This document shows, in pieces, positions 15,877 to 26,132 of a stretch of DNA of 64,000 nt. Position numbers and translations under genes: made by a program. The stretch comes from Anaerolineales bacterium (lineage in GTDB: Bacteria; Chloroflexota; Anaerolineae; Anaerolineales; Villigracilaceae), in contig JAFGKO010000241.1 in the NCBI GenBank assembly GCA_016928525.1, positions 1 through 64,000 on the forward strand. Direction: 5' to 3'. The notes beneath the pieces were generated by a model, which saw only the letters and a program-made list of their open reading frames with translations, searched no databases and had not been told where the DNA came from. The first letter of the stretch is position 1. Each line of letters opens with the position of its first letter.

Positions 15877-16548
15877 ATGTACATTGCCATCGAAGGGGTG
15901 ATCGGAGTAGGCAAGACCACCCTGGCCCGTTTGTTGCAATCCCGCTTTGACGCTGAATTGCTGCTCGAAATTTTCGAGGAGAACCCGTTCCTCTCCGACT
16001 TCTACGCTGACCGGGCACGCTACGCCTTCCAAACCCAGATCTTCTTCCTGCTCAGCCGCTACCGCCAGCAGAACAGCACTGTGCCGGAAATGCTGGCGGA
16101 TGGCAAGAGCTTGCTGGCGGATTACACTTTCGCCAAAGATGCGCTGTTCGCCGGCATCAACCTGGAAGGTGACGAACTGGAGATGTATCACAAGGTTCAT
16201 GAGGCCTTGGGAGAGAAAATTCCCAAGCCGGATTTGATCGTCTACCTGCAGGCTAGCACCGATGTGCTGATGCAGCGTATCGCCTATCGAGACCGTCCCT
16301 ACGAGCGCAAGATGGAGCGCAGCTACATCGACGAGCTGAACCATGCCTACGAAGATTTCTTTTCCAAGCCTTACGACAGTGTGCCGGTATTGAAAATCGA
16401 TACGAACGCCTTGAACATCATCCAGACCCCGGAACATCTGACCCTGATCGAGAACCGCATCAAACAAAGCCTGAGCCTGCCCCCGTTTCAACCTGGGTTG
16501 CCATTGCCCGAGACTTCGGGAACTAAGCCCTCAACAGGAAATTCATAG
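15877..16548 (+). CDS. Deoxynucleoside kinase family protein
   Basis: Phosphorylates a deoxynucleoside with ATP for nucleotide salvage. 223 residues starting MYIAIEGVIGVGKTTLARLL, whose P-loop is GVIGVGKTT. Other family features are EIFEENPFLSDFYAD (base site), the RYRQQ segment, DRPYERKMERSYIDELNHAY (lid arginines) and DLIVYLQASTDVLMQRI. The ATG at 15877 is chosen because it begins the first beta strand; upstream codons translate a GGGAGAGGGG repeat. A nucleotidyltransferase-like gene follows after 9 bp in the same operon. dGuo/dAdo or dThd specificity cannot be told. Confidence 0.9.
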   Translation: MYIAIEGVIGVGKTTLARLLQSRFDAELLLEIFEENPFLSDFYADRARYAFQTQIFFLLSRYRQQNSTVPEMLADGKSLLADYTFAKDALFAGINLEGDELEMYHKVHEALGEKIPKPDLIVYLQASTDVLMQRIAYRDRPYERKMERSYIDELNHAYEDFFSKPYDSVPVLKIDTNALNIIQTPEHLTLIENRIKQSLSLPPFQPGLPLPETSGTKPSTGNS

Positions 16549-16557
16549 GGAGGATCC

Positions 16558-17580
16558 ATGCGCGTTACGCGTGAATCGCTCATCCGCATTGCCAAAGAGA
16601 CCGCCCAGGAGCGGGCTTACAACGACAAGAACATCCTCTCCGCCTACCTGACCGGTTCCCTGCTGACCGAGGAACCCTTTCTGGGTGGCGTGACAGATAT
16701 CGACCTGGTATTGGTCACGGTCAACAAACCGCCACTGACGCGCGAGATCGTCGCACTGACGCCCGATTTCCACCTGGACATTTCCTACCATGCCAAAGCG
16801 GAATACGACCCGCCGCGCGAGTTACGCGTCAACCCCTGGCTGGGATACGAAATCTACGACCCGATGCTGCTGCACGAAAGCCAGCATTTCTTTGAGTTCA
16901 CGCAGGCCACCGTCCGCGCCGGGTTTGAGTTCCATGAACCGGCGCTGGTGCTGCAACGCTGCCGCAAGCTGCTCGAGCATGGCCGCAAGATCTGGTTCGA
17001 CCTGATGGATGTCAGTGAGAAAGCCGGCCCAAAAGATGTAGCCAAGTATCTCAAGTCCCTGTATCACGCTGCCAATGTCATTGCCGAACTGCACGGACCG
17101 CCGCTGCCGGAACGCCGTCTGTTGCTATTGCTCCCAGCGTTGGCGGAGCAGGCCGGACGTCCGGGGATGAGCGTGGGTTTTCTGGGTTTGCTGGGAGGCA
17201 ACGGCCTGGATCCGTCCCGGCTGGCAGGCTGGCTACCGGAATGGGAATCCATGTTCAAAGCGGCCTTCGAAACCGGTAAAGCCGATGCGCGCATCCACAC
17301 TGCCCGGTTGAACTATTATAAGAAATGTTTCGAGGCTATGCTGGGCCATGAGAACCCGAGCGTGCTACTCTGGCCGTTGCTCAACACCTGGACGCATACC
17401 GCCGTTGCCCTGCCAGCCAGCGAAGTCAGCGCCTGGGCGTCTGCCTGCAATTCGTTAGGGCTTTTAGGGGAAAGTTTTGCCGAGCGCGTAGAGGGTCTCG
17501 ATCATTACCTGGATGAACTTGATATCCTGCTCGATGAAATCGCCGAGGCAAACGGGTTGGAAACGTCTACGAGCATTTAG
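16558..17580 (+). CDS. Nucleotidyltransferase-fold protein with long helical C-terminus
   Basis: A 340-residue protein. Near residues 30-52, SAYLTGSLLTEE followed by GVTDIDLVLV matches the hG(S)...DxD core of polymerase-beta-type nucleotidyltransferases, and PDFHLDISYH could supply the third acid. The rest is mostly helical (RCRKLLEHGRKIWFDLMD, KDVAKYLKSLYHAANVIAEL). A GGGAGGA ribosome site sits before the ATG, and the gene starts 9 bp after the kinase, so the two are co-translated. The glycine-rich loop has GSLL, not GSxA. Role unknown; a nucleotide- or aminoglycoside-modifying enzyme or a non-catalytic relative are both possible. Confidence 0.7.
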   Translation: MRVTRESLIRIAKETAQERAYNDKNILSAYLTGSLLTEEPFLGGVTDIDLVLVTVNKPPLTREIVALTPDFHLDISYHAKAEYDPPRELRVNPWLGYEIYDPMLLHESQHFFEFTQATVRAGFEFHEPALVLQRCRKLLEHGRKIWFDLMDVSEKAGPKDVAKYLKSLYHAANVIAELHGPPLPERRLLLLLPALAEQAGRPGMSVGFLGLLGGNGLDPSRLAGWLPEWESMFKAAFETGKADARIHTARLNYYKKCFEAMLGHENPSVLLWPLLNTWTHTAVALPASEVSAWASACNSLGLLGESFAERVEGLDHYLDELDILLDEIAEANGLETSTSI

Positions 17581-18112
17581 TTTCACCTTTCAGGCATAGT
17601 ACTTAAGAGCCATATATGGGGGCTAACGGAATTCCTTTTTGAGGGGATGACACAGACCGAAGCTGAGTCTGAGGCGCGAACTGTGGATAAGTCGTGGAAA
17701 ACTGTGGATAACTCGACTCAACTGTGGAGAACCCGCTCACTTGTTCGATGAAAGCTGCTGAATCGCCCAAAAGCGCACCCCCATATCTGGGTTGTAATTT
17801 CCAGCATCCGCTACATGTGGAAAGTGGAAGTGAGGTCTTCTTTTTCTCCAATTTTATTCGAAGTTTCTCCACAGCCGCGCTCCGATCGTATTAGTGCGCT
17901 CCCTCCGATATAAGCGCTTCGTCTTCAAGCAGCCCCCACATATAGGGCTGTCGCGCCACTTGAAAGCCATTCTCCACAGTATCCACAAGCCCTACTAATA
18001 CAACTGAATCTATAAATCTATTAAAGATAATGCTTGAATCTCTTCTGTAAATCTTGTACAATTTCCTTAGAAACACTATGCCCCTTCTTTGAACCAAGCT
18101 GGGAGGCTTCCA
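17581..18112. other. Gene-free stretch with DnaA-box cluster: candidate replication origin
   Basis: There is no convincing gene in these 532 bases. Two perfect DnaA boxes TGTGGATAA lie at 17682 and 17703, and near-matches TGTGGAGAA at 17723, TTCTCCACA at 17865 and 17970 and GTATCCACA at 17979. The first three are 20-21 bp apart. An A+T-rich stretch from about 17990 to 18070 (CTAATACAACTGAATCTATA and following) could be the unwinding element. A further motif, CATATATGGGGGC / CCCCCATAT / CCCCCACATATAGGG, occurs three times. dnaA and dnaN are not in the window, so oriC is a hypothesis. Confidence 0.55.
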
Positions 18113-18433
18113 ATGGAGATGATCAAAGTTTCTGCTAACTCCCGTACATCGGCAGTTGCCGGGGCAATCGCGGGTGTCATCCGCGAGCACAAACGGGCGG
18201 ATGTGCAGGCGATTGGCGCTGGCGCTGTCAACCAGGCTGTCAAGGCGCTGGTATTGGCGACCGGCTATCTGAGAAATGACGGCATCGATATCTGTTGCGT
18301 GCCCGAGTTCGTGGATGTGGAAATCGATGACAAAGTGCGCACGGCCATCAAGATGGTGGTTGAACCGCGCATACCGGCGTCAGGCGTACCGGCATCGGCG
18401 ACACCAACCTCGACAGCACCAGAGAATTCTTGA
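18113..18433 (+). CDS. spoVS: SpoVS-family (Alba-like) protein
   Basis: Small conserved nucleic-acid-binding-type protein. 106 residues; the first 86 (EMIKVSANSRTSAVAGAIAG, then VQAIGAGAVNQAVKALVLA and GIDICCVPEFVDVEID) match SpoVS closely. The last 20 are an added Pro/Ala/Thr tail (VPASATPTSTAPENS). GGGAGG lies 7 bases before the ATG at 18113. In Bacillus SpoVS affects sporulation, but the family is widespread in non-sporulating Chloroflexota and Deinococcota, so its presence does not imply spores. It sits directly beside the DnaA-box cluster. Confidence 0.93.
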   Translation: MEMIKVSANSRTSAVAGAIAGVIREHKRADVQAIGAGAVNQAVKALVLATGYLRNDGIDICCVPEFVDVEIDDKVRTAIKMVVEPRIPASGVPASATPTSTAPENS

Positions 18434-18516
18434 TCGCCGCATAGATTCCCGGGCGCAGACTGGAATCCGTCGTGGTGTGATAGACTCGGCCTCGACGGTA
18501 TTTTCTTTTGAGTCAT

Positions 18517-21500
18517 ATGGCTGAGATGCGCACACAAAAGTCTATCTTTCGCTGGTTGACCGGTTGGCTGCTGCTGGCCGCCCTGGGGGTAGGCGCGCTG
18601 GGCGGGGCAGGCCTGTCTGTCCGCGCGGCGCCGGAGAAACAGGTTGCAATTGGGGATGTTGTTATCAGTGAATTTCGGACTACGGGGCCAGGTGGGGGAA
18701 ATGATGAGTTTATAGAACTTTATAACCGGACAAACAATTCTATAGATATAGCGGGGTGGTTAATCCGGAGATCAAGCAGCAATCCTAGTAGTAATCCAAG
18801 CACACTGTACCCTTTCCCATCAGGTACTACTTTATCCCCAGGACAACGTTATATGGTTGCGGGTTCTTCTTATAGCGGGAGCGTGCCTGGTGATGTAACG
18901 ACAGCGCTTGGTATTGCTGATGATGGTGGGATTGCACTAACTCTGGCAAATGGCACAACTAGAATTGATGCAGTCGGAATGTCTTCTGGCTCAACCTACC
19001 TGGAAGGAACACCTCTAGCTCAACTTCCAGGGGGCAGCGATCAAAGTTATGCAAGAATAAATGGTGGTTGCACTGACACCGATAATAATAACGCCGATTT
19101 TGTTTTGCAGTCGCCCAGCGATCCCCAGAATTCGACCAGTATTCCGGTCAGATGCTTGCGAGTAATCAATGTCACATCCACGACCGCGGACGGCATATAT
19201 GTGTCCGGAGCTACTATAGCAATAACGGTCGAGTTCAGTTCGAATGTGAATGTGACCGGCTCGCCGACCTTACTGCTCGAAACCGGGCTTACCGACAGGG
19301 CGGCCACATATGCGAGCGGGGGCGGTTCGAAGATACTGACTTTCACCTACAACGTGCAGGCGGGGGATGTTTCTGGTGACCTAAATTATGTCGCCTCGAA
19401 TTCGCTGTGGCTGAACGGGGGCACGATCACGGGCGCTGTGGGGGACGCGGATTTGACCTTGCCAGACCCCACAGCGCCCGAGTCGCTCGGAGGAAATAAG
19501 GCCATTGTGATCGATAATCAGCAACCTCCAAGTCTGGTCTCTTTCAAGCGCCTGAATCCATTGACAAGCCCCACCAACCTGGATACGCTTGTATTTCGGG
19601 CTACGTTTAGTGAGCCAGTTGAAGATGTGGAAGTAATTGATTTTACTGTAAGCGGTACAACAGCCAATGTAACCTCTGTGTCTCCTGGGCTTGTAATTAG
19701 TTCTGTATACGATATTACGGTTTCTGAGGGGGACTTAGCAGATTTAGATGGCACTGTTGGATTAGATCTGAGCGGTACACTTATTAGGGATGCGGCAGGC
19801 AATCAGTTGCCAGCCGGAGAACCGAGTGTTGACGAAGTCTACATCCTGGATAATACCGAACCGACAGTAACTGTCAATCAAGCCACGGGACAGGCAGACC
19901 CGGCCAGTGGCGCGCCTGTTAATTTCACGGTCGCCTTTTCTGAACCTATCGATGTCAGCTCATTTACAACAGATGTTATCACCCAGAGTGGCTCGGCAGT
20001 GGTCAACACATGGAGTATCATCGATTCGGGGAATCATATGAATTTCACCCTATCTGCCACAGCCATATCAGCGAACGGGAATATAATCCCATCCATTGGC
20101 GCGGGGCGAGTGCAAGACCCGGCGGGCAATCCCAACGATGCCAGTACAAGCACAGACAACACGGTTCAGTTCACTGATAATGTGCCTCCATCGGTAACAA
20201 TCAACCAGGCCAGCGGTCAAAGTGACCCGTCGAACGGCTTGCCGATCAGGTTCGATGTGGTCTTTTCCGAACCGATCATCGCCAGCATATTCACCCCGTC
20301 GGATATAACCCAGAAGGGAACAGCAACAGGGATTACATGGAGCATCACCGATTCAGGGGATCATCAGAACTTTACATTGTCTGCCACTTCTGTCAATGGT
20401 TATGGAACTTTGGTTCCATTCATTGACGCGAATCGAGTGACAGACCTGGTAGGGAATAATAATACCGCCAGTACAGGCACGGATAATAGTGTCGAATTCC
20501 AGGCTGTCGGGGCCCTGACCGTTGTGATCAATGAGGTCGCCTGGGCCGGGACGCAATACTCGAGCAACGACGAGTGGATCGAACTGTATAATCCGGGTTC
20601 GCAAAATATATCCCTGGCTGGTTGGCTGTTAAAGTCATCCGATGGCAGTCCCAACATTTCTCTCAGCGGGACGATCGAGGCCGGAGGGTACTACTTGTTG
20701 GAACGAACGGAAGATACAACGGATGTGGAGTCGGACTTGCTCTATTCGGGCTCGCTTTCCAACAGTGGCGAGATTTTGCGCCTGTTTGCTCCGAATGGTG
20801 AAGTCGTAGATAGAGCGAATGAAAATGGCGGCGCGTGGCCCGCGGGTATTTTATCGAGCCAGTCCAGTATGCAGCGCAGCCGTATCAGCGCTGATAGCGA
20901 TTTCGTCTGGGTGACGTATGATCCTGCCAACGATACCGGCACCAGAGCCAAGGATGATGGCGAAAATGACATCAATGGAACGCCCGGGAGAGCCAACCGG
21001 CCTATCAATGTCTCGCCGACGGCCACTCCTGGTGCAGGCGGAAGTTCTGGATCCGGTGGCGTGAGCGGTGGCGTCGAGCTTGAGCCTATCCTGGGCATCA
21101 GTGAGTTCCTTCCCCGTCCCGGCCATGATTGGAACAATGACGGCAAGGTGGATGTCTTCGATGAATTCATCGAGATCATCAACGCCGGCCAGATCGACGT
21201 GGACCTGAGCGCTTACAAAGTGGATGACGAGCAGGACCTGGACTCGGCTCCCTACACGCTGCCCGATATCACTCTCGAACCCGGTGAACGCGCTGTCTTC
21301 TACGCCGCCGAAACCGGCATCTTGCTCAGCGACGCGGGCGACACCGTGCGGTTGCTCAGGGGCAGCACGGTGGTGGATGCCTATACCTACACCGTTGTGC
21401 GTTACCCGGACCAGGCCTGGTGCAGGATCCCGGACCGGTTGGGATACTGGAACGCTCCCTGCTTCCCCACTCCCGGCAACCCGAATGCCCTGACCGGAAC

Positions 21501-21702
21501 CTTCCCGCAACCTCCCGGACCTTCAACCGGCTACCGCGCCCCGGTCTGCCTCCTGCCGGATACCACGCCCGAAGAATTCGTCTACGCCGAATGTGAAGCC
21601 GGCGGGGATGGCATCTGGAATCGCCTATACTGGGATGGGACCGGTTTCATCGAATGGCTGTTGTCCGAAGAAACGCAGAAATGGGAGACGGTTCTCGAAT
21701 AA
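18517..21702 (+). CDS. Large exported protein with lamin-tail domains and Ig-like repeats
   Basis: About 1060 residues. A signal peptide (RWLTGWLLLAALGVGALGGA, cleavage near VRAAPEK) sends it outside. Three lamin-tail domains are seen: near 40-190 (VVISEFRTTGPGGGNDEFIE), 670-800 (VVINEVAWAG, DEWIELYNPGSQNISLAGWL) and 855-970 (GISEFLPRPG, DEFIEIINAG). Between them are Ig/cadherin-like repeats with NQATGQADPASGAPVNFTVA and NQASGQSDPSNGLPIRF. DWNNDGKVDVFDEF resembles a calcium-binding dockerin-like loop. A glycine-rich linker (GAGGSSGSGGVSGGVE) precedes the last domain. No sortase or lipid anchor is seen. ATG 18517 is chosen over an in-frame TTG at 18508; ATG 18526 is also possible and no ribosome site is clear. 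Probably cell-surface or matrix-related. Confidence 0.8.
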   Translation: MAEMRTQKSIFRWLTGWLLLAALGVGALGGAGLSVRAAPEKQVAIGDVVISEFRTTGPGGGNDEFIELYNRTNNSIDIAGWLIRRSSSNPSSNPSTLYPFPSGTTLSPGQRYMVAGSSYSGSVPGDVTTALGIADDGGIALTLANGTTRIDAVGMSSGSTYLEGTPLAQLPGGSDQSYARINGGCTDTDNNNADFVLQSPSDPQNSTSIPVRCLRVINVTSTTADGIYVSGATIAITVEFSSNVNVTGSPTLLLETGLTDRAATYASGGGSKILTFTYNVQAGDVSGDLNYVASNSLWLNGGTITGAVGDADLTLPDPTAPESLGGNKAIVIDNQQPPSLVSFKRLNPLTSPTNLDTLVFRATFSEPVEDVEVIDFTVSGTTANVTSVSPGLVISSVYDITVSEGDLADLDGTVGLDLSGTLIRDAAGNQLPAGEPSVDEVYILDNTEPTVTVNQATGQADPASGAPVNFTVAFSEPIDVSSFTTDVITQSGSAVVNTWSIIDSGNHMNFTLSATAISANGNIIPSIGAGRVQDPAGNPNDASTSTDNTVQFTDNVPPSVTINQASGQSDPSNGLPIRFDVVFSEPIIASIFTPSDITQKGTATGITWSITDSGDHQNFTLSATSVNGYGTLVPFIDANRVTDLVGNNNTASTGTDNSVEFQAVGALTVVINEVAWAGTQYSSNDEWIELYNPGSQNISLAGWLLKSSDGSPNISLSGTIEAGGYYLLERTEDTTDVESDLLYSGSLSNSGEILRLFAPNGEVVDRANENGGAWPAGILSSQSSMQRSRISADSDFVWVTYDPANDTGTRAKDDGENDINGTPGRANRPINVSPTATPGAGGSSGSGGVSGGVELEPILGISEFLPRPGHDWNNDGKVDVFDEFIEIINAGQIDVDLSAYKVDDEQDLDSAPYTLPDITLEPGERAVFYAAETGILLSDAGDTVRLLRGSTVVDAYTYTVVRYPDQAWCRIPDRLGYWNAPCFPTPGNPNALTGTFPQPPGPSTGYRAPVCLLPDTTPEEFVYAECEAGGDGIWNRLYWDGTGFIEWLLSEETQKWETVLE

Positions 21703-21957
21703 GTTGCGGAGGTTACATCAGTTTCAAAGCGGGGTATGAGCAGGGTTTTTACAAAGTCCAGAATTATGTCATCCTGTTGAAGATGCTTTGGGGCAGCGAA
21801 CGCCCCTCACATCCTCCCGATGTCCTTCGGGAGCATGACATGCTCATGTTGTCAAATTGTCAAATGTCATTCTGCATTCAGAGGGGGCGATAGAGCGCGC
21901 TCTGCTATATAATGCCCACCGGGTATAATTCAATCACCTTCGCCCAAGGAGAGAACC
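21703..21957 (+). promoter_or_regulatory. Intergenic region with tandem -10 boxes for the mutase gene
   Basis: A hairpin CTCCCGA/TCGGGAG lies near 21815-21832. Two TATAAT boxes follow at 21908-21913 (extended, TGC before TATATAAT) and 21924-21929. AAGGAGAG at 21946 is the ribosome site of the gene at 21958. Nothing else is visible. Confidence 0.55.
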
Positions 21958-23637
<1,680 letters not shown>

Positions 23638-23660
23638 TCTTTGGTATTCAGCCATTAACA

Positions 23661-23700
23661 TAAACCAGCGGCCAGGTTTTTTCTGTCGCTGGTTTATTCC
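23661..23700 (+). terminator. Hairpin terminator after the mutase gene
   Basis: TAAACCAGCG and CGCTGGTTTA form a perfect 10-bp stem with a 16-base loop; the tail is short and T-rich. Confidence 0.65.
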
Positions 23701-23702
23701 TG

Positions 23703-23731
23703 TTGAGAGTTGACCACAATAAGAGTAAAAT
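23703..23731 (+). promoter_or_regulatory. Promoter of the phosphofructokinase gene
   Basis: TTGAGA and TAAAAT with a 17-bp spacer, 42 bp before the ATG at 23774. Confidence 0.55.
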
Positions 23732-23773
23732 AGTGCTCAACCTGAACAACTAAGCCGGAATGGAGGTGCAGCA

Positions 23774-24970
23774 ATGTCAAACAATAAACCCGGTGTCATT
23801 GGCATTCTAACGGGAGGAGGTGATGTTCCCGGATTGAACCCGGCCATTCGAGCCGTGACCATTCGAGCCTTGCGGGAGGGGTATAAGGTCATTGGGATTC
23901 GTCGTGGCTGGGCCGGTCTGGTGGATGTCATTCGCGACAAAAAAGCAGATAACAGCGCAAATTTCAAGGAACTAACCGAAGAGATTGTCAACAGGGCTGG
24001 CCGTACCGGGGGAACCTTCCTGCACACTTCCCGCACGAATCCCAGTAAGGTTAAAAAAGATCGTCTCCCCGAGCATCTACGGGAAGTATACACCGATGAA
24101 GTTAATGATATTACGCCAGAAATTTTGAAGAATATTGATTTTCTTGGGCTCGATTATCTCATCCCCATCGGCGGCGATGATACGCTCAGTTATGGGGTGC
24201 GCATGTACCAGGAAGGGGTCAAAGTCGTTGCTATCCCGAAAACGATGGATAACGATGTACCCGGCACCGACTACTGTATCGGTTTCAGCACTTGCGTCAC
24301 GCGCACAATCGAGATAGCGAACAGCCTGCGTACGGTGGCCGGTTCCCACGAGCGGTTGATGGTATTAGAGGTCTTTGGGCGTTATGCCGGCTTCACAGCG
24401 ATGCTGCCCACGATGGCGGGTGCAGCTCATCGTTGTGTTATCCCGGAGTTCAAGTTCAGCATCGAACGATTGGCAGAATTGTTGATGCTCGACCGCAAAT
24501 ATAACCCGAGCAATTATTCTGTTGTATTGGTCTCAGAAGGCGCGATGTTCGAGGGCGGTGAAATGGTCTTTCAAGATCGCACCACGGATGCCTTTGGGCA
24601 TGCCAAACTGGGCGGTATAGGCGATCTGGTATCAGAAAAATTGAAAGAGCTGAGCGTCGAAGTCAACAACGGTCGCTCCGTGGACACGGTCAATCAAAAA
24701 CTGGGCTATCTGGTGCGCTGTGGGGACCCGGACGCGATCGACTCCATCGTCCCCATGGCATACGGGAACCTGGCGCTCGACTTGCTGTTGAAGAGGACGC
24801 ACGGGCGGCTGGTGGTGCTCAAAAATGGGCGCTATGACAATATCCCGATCGACATTGTGACCAGCACCAAGAAGAAAGTCAACGTGGAGCGCTTTTACAA
24901 CACCGACCGCCTGCGCCCGCACTACAAAAGCTTTGAGATGACCCCGCTGTTCATCATGACCAGTGATTGA
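23774..24970 (+). CDS. pfp: 6-phosphofructokinase, PPi-type active-site signature
   Basis: Phosphorylates fructose 6-phosphate in glycolysis. 398 residues with GGGDVPGLNPAIRA (phosphate loop), PIGGDDTLSYG, IPKTMDNDVPGTD (catalytic Asp), VTRTIEIANS and LEVFGRYAGFTAML. The two positions that separate donors are Asp in GGDDT (Gly in ATP enzymes) and Lys in PKTMDND (Gly in ATP enzymes); both are of the pyrophosphate type, so PPi is the likely donor and the step reversible. TGGAGGTG provides the ribosome site. Monocistronic, between a promoter and a strong terminator. Confidence 0.88.
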   Translation: MSNNKPGVIGILTGGGDVPGLNPAIRAVTIRALREGYKVIGIRRGWAGLVDVIRDKKADNSANFKELTEEIVNRAGRTGGTFLHTSRTNPSKVKKDRLPEHLREVYTDEVNDITPEILKNIDFLGLDYLIPIGGDDTLSYGVRMYQEGVKVVAIPKTMDNDVPGTDYCIGFSTCVTRTIEIANSLRTVAGSHERLMVLEVFGRYAGFTAMLPTMAGAAHRCVIPEFKFSIERLAELLMLDRKYNPSNYSVVLVSEGAMFEGGEMVFQDRTTDAFGHAKLGGIGDLVSEKLKELSVEVNNGRSVDTVNQKLGYLVRCGDPDAIDSIVPMAYGNLALDLLLKRTHGRLVVLKNGRYDNIPIDIVTSTKKKVNVERFYNTDRLRPHYKSFEMTPLFIMTSD

Positions 24971-24993
24971 TTTCCTCCAATGTTGAGTATTCA

Positions 24994-25019
24994 AAAAGGA
25001 CGCCAGCCGGCGTCCTTTT
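24994..25019 (+). terminator. Intrinsic terminator after the phosphofructokinase gene
   Basis: AAAAGGACGCC, loop AGCC, GGCGTCCTTTT: a perfect 11-bp stem with A and T tracts, so it can work in both directions. Confidence 0.9.
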
Positions 25020-25036
25020 ACTTGATAAAAATGTCT

Positions 25037-25093
25037 TTAAAAAATCGGGTGTGGGGTGTTGTGGGCATGCGCAGCACGCCCGCAACACCCCAC
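25037..25093 (-). terminator. Hairpin terminator after rnz
   Basis: GTGGGGTGTTGTGGGC and GCCCGCAACACCCCAC form a 16-bp stem with one wobble pair. On the minus strand it is followed by a run of T (AAAAAA on plus). Confidence 0.8.
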
Positions 25094-25113
25094 TTCCCAT
25101 CTTTTTGGAAAGA

Positions 25114-26031
25114 TTAATTTCTTTTGACCTGGAAGCTATCAAAATCCCGCGCCACCACGGCCTCCGGGAAGACGGCCTGTGCTTCGGCTTGCACGTCGCG
25201 TTCGCGGTAACGGCGTGAGAGATGCGTCAGGATCAGCTTTTTGACACCAGCCTCCTTTGCCAGTTCCGCGGCTTTTTGGGCGGTGAGATGCGAGAATTGT
25301 TGCGCCATTTCAGCTTCTTTGTTGAGATAGGTCGATTCGATCACCAGCGCGTCGGCATCCCGGCAATATTCAAGGATATCGTCGGTGCGGCCGGTGTCCC
25401 CTACCACAACCAGTTTGGTGCCTTTTTGCCAATCCCCAAGCACTTCATCCGGTTTGACCGTTCGGCCATCCCTCAAGGTAATTGCCTTTCCGTTGACCAA
25501 CTCGCCGCGCTCGGGCCCGAACGGGACTCCGAGTTCATCCGCTTTCTCGGCCAGGAATGGGCGGCGGGCTTTGGTCTCGAAGATGTACCCCAGGCAGTCA
25601 GGGCCGCGATGCGTCACAGAGAATGCAGTCACGGTAAAATCATTGGCTTCAAAAAAGATGCCAGGTTTGATCTCGTGCAAGGTAAGCGGCATGGGCGGCT
25701 GCTTGCCACGCAGTACAACGCCGTAAAGCAGATCGTGTACGCGGTCGAGCGCCGAGCGCCCGCCGAAAATTTCCAACTGGTCAATCGCCTCCCAACGCAA
25801 AAAAGTGGACATCAGTCCACCTAACCCCAGGATATGGTCAAGGTGCCCATGCGTGAGCAGGATGCGAGTCAGGCGTTTGAAGCCAGCGCCTGATTGCAGA
25901 ATCTGGCGCTGCGTCCCTTCGCCACAATCCACAAGAAAACGATATTCGTCATGATTGACAATGGCGGCTGAAAGACCACGCTTGGCAGAAGGCGCGGAAG
26001 CGGAGGTACCCAGAAAAAGAATTTCGAACAC
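25114..26031 (-). CDS. rnz: Ribonuclease Z
   Basis: Endonuclease that cuts tRNA precursors at the 3' side of the discriminator base; useful here because the tRNA at 29484 lacks an encoded CCA. 305 residues: FEILFLGTSASAPSAKRG (family start), VDCGEGTQRQIL, LLTHGHLDHILGLGG (HxHxDH zinc motif), FSVTHRGPDCLGY, VVVGDTGRT and LTHLSRRYRERD. I chose the GTG at 26031 (VFEILFLG) because AAAGGA precedes it and family members begin there; an in-frame ATG nine codons upstream lacks this. Divergent from ftsK. Confidence 0.92.
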   Translation of the reverse strand: MFEILFLGTSASAPSAKRGLSAAIVNHDEYRFLVDCGEGTQRQILQSGAGFKRLTRILLTHGHLDHILGLGGLMSTFLRWEAIDQLEIFGGRSALDRVHDLLYGVVLRGKQPPMPLTLHEIKPGIFFEANDFTVTAFSVTHRGPDCLGYIFETKARRPFLAEKADELGVPFGPERGELVNGKAITLRDGRTVKPDEVLGDWQKGTKLVVVGDTGRTDDILEYCRDADALVIESTYLNKEAEMAQQFSHLTAQKAAELAKEAGVKKLILTHLSRRYRERDVQAEAQAVFPEAVVARDFDSFQVKRN

Positions 26032-26068
26032 TGATGATCCTTTGTGAGAATGAAGCAATTGTACCTTA

Positions 26069-26096
26069 AAGAAAAACAGACCATTTGTGCTATAAT
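26069..26096 (+). promoter_or_regulatory. Extended -10 promoter of ftsK
   Basis: TTGTAC, 16 bp, TATAAT, with TGC directly before the -10 box. The leader to ATG 26133 is about 30 bases. Confidence 0.75.
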
Positions 26097-26132
26097 CTTT
26101 ATGTGTTCATTCTTTAACCACATCTACTTCTA

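Noticed and set aside
18113..18433. SpoVS as evidence of sporulation
   Set aside because: The family is common in non-sporulating Chloroflexota and Deinococcota; no other sporulation gene is in the window (FtsK/SpoIIIE is universal).
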